From: SIG78 sp045635745
GTDB taxonomy: Bacteria > Verrucomicrobiota > Lentisphaeria > Victivallales > Victivallaceae
DNA length: 64,000 nucleotides
Assembly (NCBI GenBank): GCA_045635745.1
Contig: JAZTWG010000050.1
Span: 21,555-85,554 of the forward strand
Reading direction: 5' to 3'
Below are positions 59,529 through 64,000 of this stretch, in pieces. How positions within the stretch are numbered: position 1 is the stretch's first letter; each line of letters opens with the position of its first letter. The position numbers and the translations under genes were made by a program. The notes under the pieces were generated by a model. It saw only the letters and a list, made by a program, of their open reading frames with translations, ran no database searches and had not been told where the DNA came from.

Positions 59529-60614
59529 ATGAAGAATATTTTTTATTTGTTTTCAATGTGTTTTACAGCCATGCTGGTGGGCGGTTGCACATCCGGATTT
59601 TATGCTGTATCCGGCAGCGGATTTTACCGGATCGACTCTGCCGGCAGGGCAAAGTTGACTCTGGATCAAACCGGTGTGAATTATCTGATTGCCGACAGGT
59701 CGCGCGGTTTGTATTATGCTTCCGGCAATGGTAAAAAATCCGGCAGACACCGCAACGGTGAAGTACTGGTGATAAAAGCCGATTCTGGCTGGATGGAAAA
59801 AGTGCTGCAGAAAATAGTGCTGGAAGAGCATACTCCGGTACATCTTGCGCTTTCGCCCGATGGAAAATTTCTCTACACCGCAAACTATTCTCAAGGCGAT
59901 ATTTGCGAGCTTGAGCTGGATGAAGCTGGATTTTTCACCGGAAAAATGCGATTTATTGCCCATTCGGGGCGCAGCATAAAACGCCGGCAACGGTCGCCGC
60001 ATCCGCACTATTGCGGATTTGATCCGCAAGGCGGCAGGCTTTTTGTCTGCGATTTGGGTACCGATCACATATATATTTACGAATACACTCCGGGACAGGG
60101 GATCGGAACTCTTTGCAGCGAAAAGTTGGCGCTTGCTCCGGGCGCGGGGCCGAGGCATATGATTTTTGACCGGTCGGGCAAAGTGTTTTATTGTGCCAAC
60201 GAGCTGGATAGTACGGTCAGTTGTTTTATGAAAAAAGCGGGGCGCTGGCAGTTGCTGAAAACGCTTTCCACATTGAAAAAAACGCATACTGCCGCTGCTC
60301 AAAATTATCCCGGCGCGATCAAGTTGACTGCTGACGGCAGATTTTTGCTGGTCACCAACCGCGGAGATGACTCCATATCGCTCTTTGCGGTTGATGGTTC
60401 CGGCGGTATCGAACTCATTGAAAATGTTTCATCCGGCGGCAGTTATCCCGGCGATATACACATCTTTGACCATGATAAATATGTGGCAATAAGCAATCTG
60501 AAATCCGGCAATGTAACGCTTTTTACGCTGGATAAAGCGCAGAAAAAACTGCTGTTTACTGATAATAAAGCCAATATTGTTCAGGCCCGGGCGCTATGCG
60601 GCGCAATCAGATAA
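59529..60614 (+). CDS. lipoprotein lactonase-family beta-propeller protein
   Basis: This 361-residue paralogue of the 3838-4872 product has the same propeller motifs (SPDGKFLYTANY, SPHPHYCGFDPQ, GPRHMIFD, TADGRFLLVTNRGDDS). Unlike that paralogue it begins with a lipoprotein signal, with lipobox MLVGGC and the cysteine near residue 20, so it should be anchored in the envelope. The ATG at 59529 has GGAG 6 bases upstream; one two codons earlier is too close to that site. The 3' end overlaps the convergent regulator gene by 8 bases. Confidence 0.82.
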   Translation: MKNIFYLFSMCFTAMLVGGCTSGFYAVSGSGFYRIDSAGRAKLTLDQTGVNYLIADRSRGLYYASGNGKKSGRHRNGEVLVIKADSGWMEKVLQKIVLEEHTPVHLALSPDGKFLYTANYSQGDICELELDEAGFFTGKMRFIAHSGRSIKRRQRSPHPHYCGFDPQGGRLFVCDLGTDHIYIYEYTPGQGIGTLCSEKLALAPGAGPRHMIFDRSGKVFYCANELDSTVSCFMKKAGRWQLLKTLSTLKKTHTAAAQNYPGAIKLTADGRFLLVTNRGDDSISLFAVDGSGGIELIENVSSGGSYPGDIHIFDHDKYVAISNLKSGNVTLFTLDKAQKKLLFTDNKANIVQARALCGAIR

Positions 60615-61632
60615 ATTCCACGTTGATCACCTCGGTGGGGATCTCTATTTGCACGATTTCGCCGGATTTTTTGCTGCTTACCACCTCCAGCAGGCTTTTT
60701 ACCGCCTGAACTCCCAGATGCCACGGATGCTGATCAACGGTGGGGATAGTGCAGTAATTTGCCGCATCCGGCAGATTGCCGAAGCCGCTTACACCGAATT
60801 TTCCGGGGCAGGGGATATTTCTTGCCCGGGCGGATTTTATCAAGCGGCATGCCACATCGTCGCTGTCGGTAGCAATGAAATCCACGTCGGGGAACTGTGC
60901 GAGGATCTTGTTTAAGGTCAGTTTTATTTCGTGCTGCGACCCGCTGTGGATGCTCATGCGCCGTTTGACCGCATCGTTAAACCCGTTATCGAGCAGAGCT
61001 GTTTCAAAACCGTTCATGCGTTCGCGGCGGTTGCCGGCGTAATCGGCGCCGACAAAGACGATCTCTTTTTTGCCGGCGGCAATAATGTGACTCATCATTT
61101 CGTAAGCAGCGGCGCGGTTGGTGCATGTTACGGAGTGCTTTTTGCGGCTTTCCGGGGTATTCAAGATGCCGTCCAGATGGATGATCGTTTTCGGATAATC
61201 CGCCGGAACCATTTCCAGCAGCGTATTGAATCCGATGATCCCGATGCAATCGGAATTGGCCAGATTATTGAGTATATCTGCTATGCCGGTAGGTTGCGGA
61301 CGCAGTATTGAAAGCACATACCCCTGGGCGTAAGCTTCCTGTGCTGCTCCGGCAAAAACCTGGGTGTTGTAAGCAGTGGAAAGATTTTCGATGGCGGCGA
61401 TCCAGCCTTTCGGAAATTTTGCGGGCTGTTTTACAAAAGTGCCGCTGCCGCGCTTGCCCCGCTCAAGCAAACCTTCGGCGGCAAGGATCGATACCGCTTT
61501 GTTGGCTGTTATCCGCGAAATATTGTAACGGTTTTCGATTTCGTATTCCGATAAAAAACGCGCACCGGCCGGATAGAGTCCGGAAGATAAAAGTTTACGC
61601 AGTTCTGCTGCCAGATCAGTTATTTTGCTCAT
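60607..61632 (-). CDS. GntR-type HTH / LacI-type sensor transcriptional regulator
   Basis: This 341-residue protein has an N-terminal GntR winged helix (about 1-70: SEYEIENRYNISRITANKAV, GLLERGKRGSGTFV) and a periplasmic-binding-protein-like ligand domain (about 75-341). That fusion is as in AraR-type sugar repressors. AAGGGGG lies 6 bases before the ATG. It is divergent from the large secreted protein gene at 61817, with overlapping repeats and two good promoters between them, so it probably represses that gene and itself until a sugar ligand binds. Confidence 0.9.
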   Translation of the reverse strand: MSKITDLAAELRKLLSSGLYPAGARFLSEYEIENRYNISRITANKAVSILAAEGLLERGKRGSGTFVKQPAKFPKGWIAAIENLSTAYNTQVFAGAAQEAYAQGYVLSILRPQPTGIADILNNLANSDCIGIIGFNTLLEMVPADYPKTIIHLDGILNTPESRKKHSVTCTNRAAAYEMMSHIIAAGKKEIVFVGADYAGNRRERMNGFETALLDNGFNDAVKRRMSIHSGSQHEIKLTLNKILAQFPDVDFIATDSDDVACRLIKSARARNIPCPGKFGVSGFGNLPDAANYCTIPTVDQHPWHLGVQAVKSLLEVVSSKKSGEIVQIEIPTEVINVEFI

Positions 61633-61659
61633 AAAAAGCCCCCTTGGATTTGTGTGTTT

Positions 61660-61688
61660 ACTATAGCACGCAAAAGTAGATATGTCAA
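61660..61688 (-). promoter_or_regulatory. promoter of the GntR/LacI regulator gene
   Basis: On the minus strand TTGACA (plus 61683-61688) and TATAGT (plus 61660-61665) have a 17-base spacer. The -35 box overlaps the repeat AGTAGATATGTCAAT (61675-61689). Confidence 0.75.
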
Positions 61689-61794
61689 TGCAGGTATGTC
61701 AATAAAAAGCTAAAAAAGTATTTATATATACTTGACATAGGAAAGACTTTATGGTATAATGTATTGTAGAAAGTAAAAAAGTAGATATGTTACT
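61675..61794. promoter_or_regulatory. operator region with repeated AGTAGATATGT sites
   Basis: AGTAGATATGT occurs at 61675-61685 and 61780-61790, with a related AGGTATGTCAATA at 61692-61704. The copy at 61780-61794 is also an AGTA-N7-TACT dyad. One site overlaps the regulator's own -35 box and the other lies just downstream of the secreted-protein start site, so both genes could be repressed together. Confidence 0.55.
61732..61760 (+). promoter_or_regulatory. consensus promoter of the large secreted protein gene
   Basis: A perfect TTGACA (61732-61737) and a perfect TATAAT (61755-61760) have a 17-base spacer, about 55 bases before the start codon. Such strength fits a gene kept off by a repressor. 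Confidence 0.88.
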
Positions 61795-61816
61795 AAAAAA
61801 AAGGAGCAAGGAATCA

Positions 61817-64000
61817 ATGAAAAAACTCTCTCAAAAACTGTTGATATTGCTGTTGGCAATATCTGCATTTGCCGTATCAGGTGAGGCCGTGAAATTTGCT
61901 GACGGCTGGAAGAATTGGAAAAATGCCCGTATCGCCGCCGAAAAAAATGACGGCTGTATGCAGGTGAATGTTGTAGCCAATGCCAAAGGTAATTATGGCC
62001 AGATATGGCGGACTATGCCAGCGATGCCGGAAGGTAAATATTTCCAGATCACTGTGGATAATATGGAAAACAGTGAGGCATTTTCCTGGATCTCCAGCCC
62101 TACGGTAAAGCGTTCGTTCGGGGTGTTGTTTACCGGGGTAAACACTTTCAGCCCCCAAGTCAACAGGCCGTTCAGTATGTCCATTTGCCAGGATGGCAAC
62201 CGTAAGAAAACCGGTGCATGGGTAAGATACGACAGTTACGATGTATCCGCCGCCCCGGAAAACAGTTTGGTGGCGATCAAAGAATCCGCCGGGGGCGCTT
62301 TGAAAGTTGGCGATACACTTAAATTCAAAGTGTTCCGCAGCACGAGATGTGCCGATCCGGTCAAAATAAGAGTTTTTCTTGCCGAACGCAAAAAACGCAG
62401 TATGCAGGCATTTAAATTGAGCAAGGCTGATTTTGTGGAAGCTGTTTATGATGAAGCAGCCAAATGCTATGTTGCCAGCATAAAAGTTACGGAAGATGCC
62501 TACTCGTTTGATTCCGCCCAAGCCGGTAAATATATGATGGCGGCAACTGAACTCGACGGTACCCACAGTTACTACACCATGCCTTTTGCGGTAAAATTGG
62601 AAACTGAACACAAGCTGCCTGCTGCACTTTTTTCCGCAGATTCTCCCGAAACCCGTGAAAACCGTCAGGCGTGGTACGATCTGGTATTGAACAAAAAAAA
62701 TCTGGCGTTGAAAAAGCCCGTAAAACTTATTCCCCAACCCAACTACCGTATCACCAGAGATAAACCCGGCGTTGCCAGCAAAGATGCCACCGATCTCACT
62801 GATGGCTACATTACCACAATGAATACTGATAAAATCTGGTTTGATCAGCGGGCTGTGGGATTTTTTGCAGACGGCAAAGCTACAAGCAATACGGCATATC
62901 TCCGGCTTGATTTGGGCTCTCTCCAACCGGTGGATTATATTGCAGTGCGGGCATTGGGTGGATCCGCCTCCGGCTTCCGTTATCCCAATAAGTTTGAAGT
63001 ATTTGTCTCCAAAGACAACGAAACATTTTTCCGTACCGCAGAACTGGTCAAACTTGCTCCGGCAGAAGCCAATCAGAGCGATTTTATAACCACTTTTTAC
63101 TATCCGGAAGAACGCCAGTGGTCGCAGAGCGTATGCAAAACTTTTAAACTTAATGTAAAAGCCGATGCCCGTTACATTATGGTCAAAGTTGCGCTCGATA
63201 CTCACTTCTTCAGTGATGAAATGGCTGTTATTGCTGCCGATAACAAAGGCGCAGATTTCAACAATGCTTACAGTAGTAAAGGTCTGGTTTTTCCGCAAGA
63301 CGGTCTGACTATTCAGCCCCGGGTCGCGGAATTGGCAATCATTAAAGGTGTTGCAGCTCCGCAGACTTTGCTGGTAAGTGATTTCCGCAGTACCCCGAAA
63401 CCGTTCAAAAAGGTTACAGCAGTGCTTGATCTGCCGGAGCCGCTGACCATTTTCAGAGCCAATATTGAAAAAGTTACCGTCGACGGCAAAAAATACAACC
63501 GCTGCCGGGTACCGTTCCGCAAAGATATGCGGGTAAATCCGATTTATATACTTTCGCCTGAAAATACGCCCGATACCCTGCCGGATGCCTCTCTTTACGT
63601 TGAGTACGATGGCAAAATCGGCTTCAAGCAGACTTTCCCGATCCCGGTGTTTACGCTGCCGGCATTTCAGACTTTCAAGAAAATCCCGGTCTGTCTGGCA
63701 TGGATGACTACGGAAACGCTTTTCTACTCTTACCCCGATCTGCTGAAAAACTACAAACACTTCGGTTTTAACGGTGCCGGAGTCTTCCCCCGCTACTGGA
63801 TCAAACGCGGTCAACCCTATCCGCCGAAAGAAATAGCCAACACCGAAGCTATCCGCAAGGCCGGCTTGACTGTTTTTATGAACGAATCACCTATGCACAT
63901 AATGGGCAATAAACAGAAGACCGGTTCGGAAGTTTTCTGCCAGATCGGCAAACCCAACCGGGTGATCTGCCCCAGCTATACCGGCAAGTTTTACGCTGAA
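61817..64000 (+). CDS. large secreted protein with F5/8-type (discoidin) domain, truncated by the window end
   Basis: The frame runs open for 728 codons to the last base, so the gene continues beyond the window. It begins with a signal peptide (about 1-22, ending FAVSG). A beta-rich region follows, then an F5/8 type C / CBM32-like module (about residues 295-430: DGYITTMNTDKIWFD, YLRLDLGSLQPVDYIAVRAL, FEVFVSKDNETF). Further beta domains follow, and at about residue 610 the start of what may be a TIM-barrel catalytic part (IPVCLAWMTTETLF, HFGFNGAGVFPRYW, AGLTVFMNESP). AAGGAG lies 9 bases before the ATG. Catalytic family not assignable from this part. Confidence 0.8.
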   Translation, partial: MKKLSQKLLILLLAISAFAVSGEAVKFADGWKNWKNARIAAEKNDGCMQVNVVANAKGNYGQIWRTMPAMPEGKYFQITVDNMENSEAFSWISSPTVKRSFGVLFTGVNTFSPQVNRPFSMSICQDGNRKKTGAWVRYDSYDVSAAPENSLVAIKESAGGALKVGDTLKFKVFRSTRCADPVKIRVFLAERKKRSMQAFKLSKADFVEAVYDEAAKCYVASIKVTEDAYSFDSAQAGKYMMAATELDGTHSYYTMPFAVKLETEHKLPAALFSADSPETRENRQAWYDLVLNKKNLALKKPVKLIPQPNYRITRDKPGVASKDATDLTDGYITTMNTDKIWFDQRAVGFFADGKATSNTAYLRLDLGSLQPVDYIAVRALGGSASGFRYPNKFEVFVSKDNETFFRTAELVKLAPAEANQSDFITTFYYPEERQWSQSVCKTFKLNVKADARYIMVKVALDTHFFSDEMAVIAADNKGADFNNAYSSKGLVFPQDGLTIQPRVAELAIIKGVAAPQTLLVSDFRSTPKPFKKVTAVLDLPEPLTIFRANIEKVTVDGKKYNRCRVPFRKDMRVNPIYILSPENTPDTLPDASLYVEYDGKIGFKQTFPIPVFTLPAFQTFKKIPVCLAWMTTETLFYSYPDLLKNYKHFGFNGAGVFPRYWIKRGQPYPPKEIANTEAIRKAGLTVFMNESPMHIMGNKQKTGSEVFCQIGKPNRVICPSYTGKFYAE

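Noticed and set aside
1..64000. tRNA, rRNA, CRISPR arrays, transposases, integrases and phage genes
   Set aside because: No TTCGANTC-type T-loops in cloverleaf context, no regularly spaced repeats with unique spacers, and no such protein families were seen.

Overview
This window looks like part of a chromosome from an anaerobic, polysaccharide-degrading bacterium of the Lentisphaerota (Victivallales-like). That is an inference from gene content, not a database match. The signs are prepilin-like proteins with an H-X9-DG C-terminal motif, DUF4838 and DUF4434 proteins, many glycoside hydrolases with AraC or GntR/LacI regulators, and fermentative redox enzymes (pyruvate:ferredoxin oxidoreductase, a trimeric [FeFe]-hydrogenase, Rex). 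I found no rRNA, tRNA, CRISPR array, transposase or phage gene. Genes are dense and intact.

Layout. 0.1-9.4 kb: a GAF-SpoIIE phosphatase, a GH20 hexosaminidase under a dyad operator, a lipocalin, a beta-propeller lactonase, tsaC with a sodium:solute symporter, asd and a propeller glycosidase-like protein. 9.4-12.3 kb: a gene-free repeat block (a long hairpin, 140-bp repeats and a 9-bp minisatellite), an orphan DNA methyltransferase and an orphan HlyD-type protein. 12.4-19.8 kb: an SGNH hydrolase, an AraC regulator and a divergent GH42 / DUF4434 / GH2 mannosidase operon. 20.0-32.2 kb: one eight-gene operon of prepilin-like, sugar-binding and glycosidase-like secreted proteins, ending in DUF4838 and FAD oxidoreductase genes. 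32.2-34.9 kb: a small inverted-repeat element, a PerR-like regulator, a reverse rubrerythrin and a C39-like peptidase. 34.9-47.0 kb: a Ser/Thr kinase fused to FGE and C-type-lectin-like folds, PFOR, and the rex-hndA-hndC-hndD operon. 47.2-51.0 kb: a GH16 enzyme preceded by a stand-alone sugar-binding protein. 51.2-57.0 kb: thrC followed by a phosphoesterase, a two-part amidohydrolase and two tandem esterases. 57.0-64.0 kb: a second inverted-repeat element, a xylose-isomerase-like enzyme with a divergent AraC regulator, a lipoprotein lactonase, a GntR/LacI regulator and a large secreted protein that runs off the end.

How it fits together. The secreted proteins suggest capture and hydrolysis of mannose-, galactose- and glucan-containing polymers. 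Cytoplasmic glycosidases, esterases and sugar isomerases would continue the breakdown. PFOR and the NAD(P)-linked bifurcating hydrogenase would dispose of electrons as H2 under Rex control. The most unusual pattern is a repeated design: a gene for a stand-alone jelly-roll domain lies directly upstream of a ~1000-residue enzyme carrying the same domain at its N-terminus. It occurs three times, and two of the three are bracketed by prepilin-like genes in one operon.
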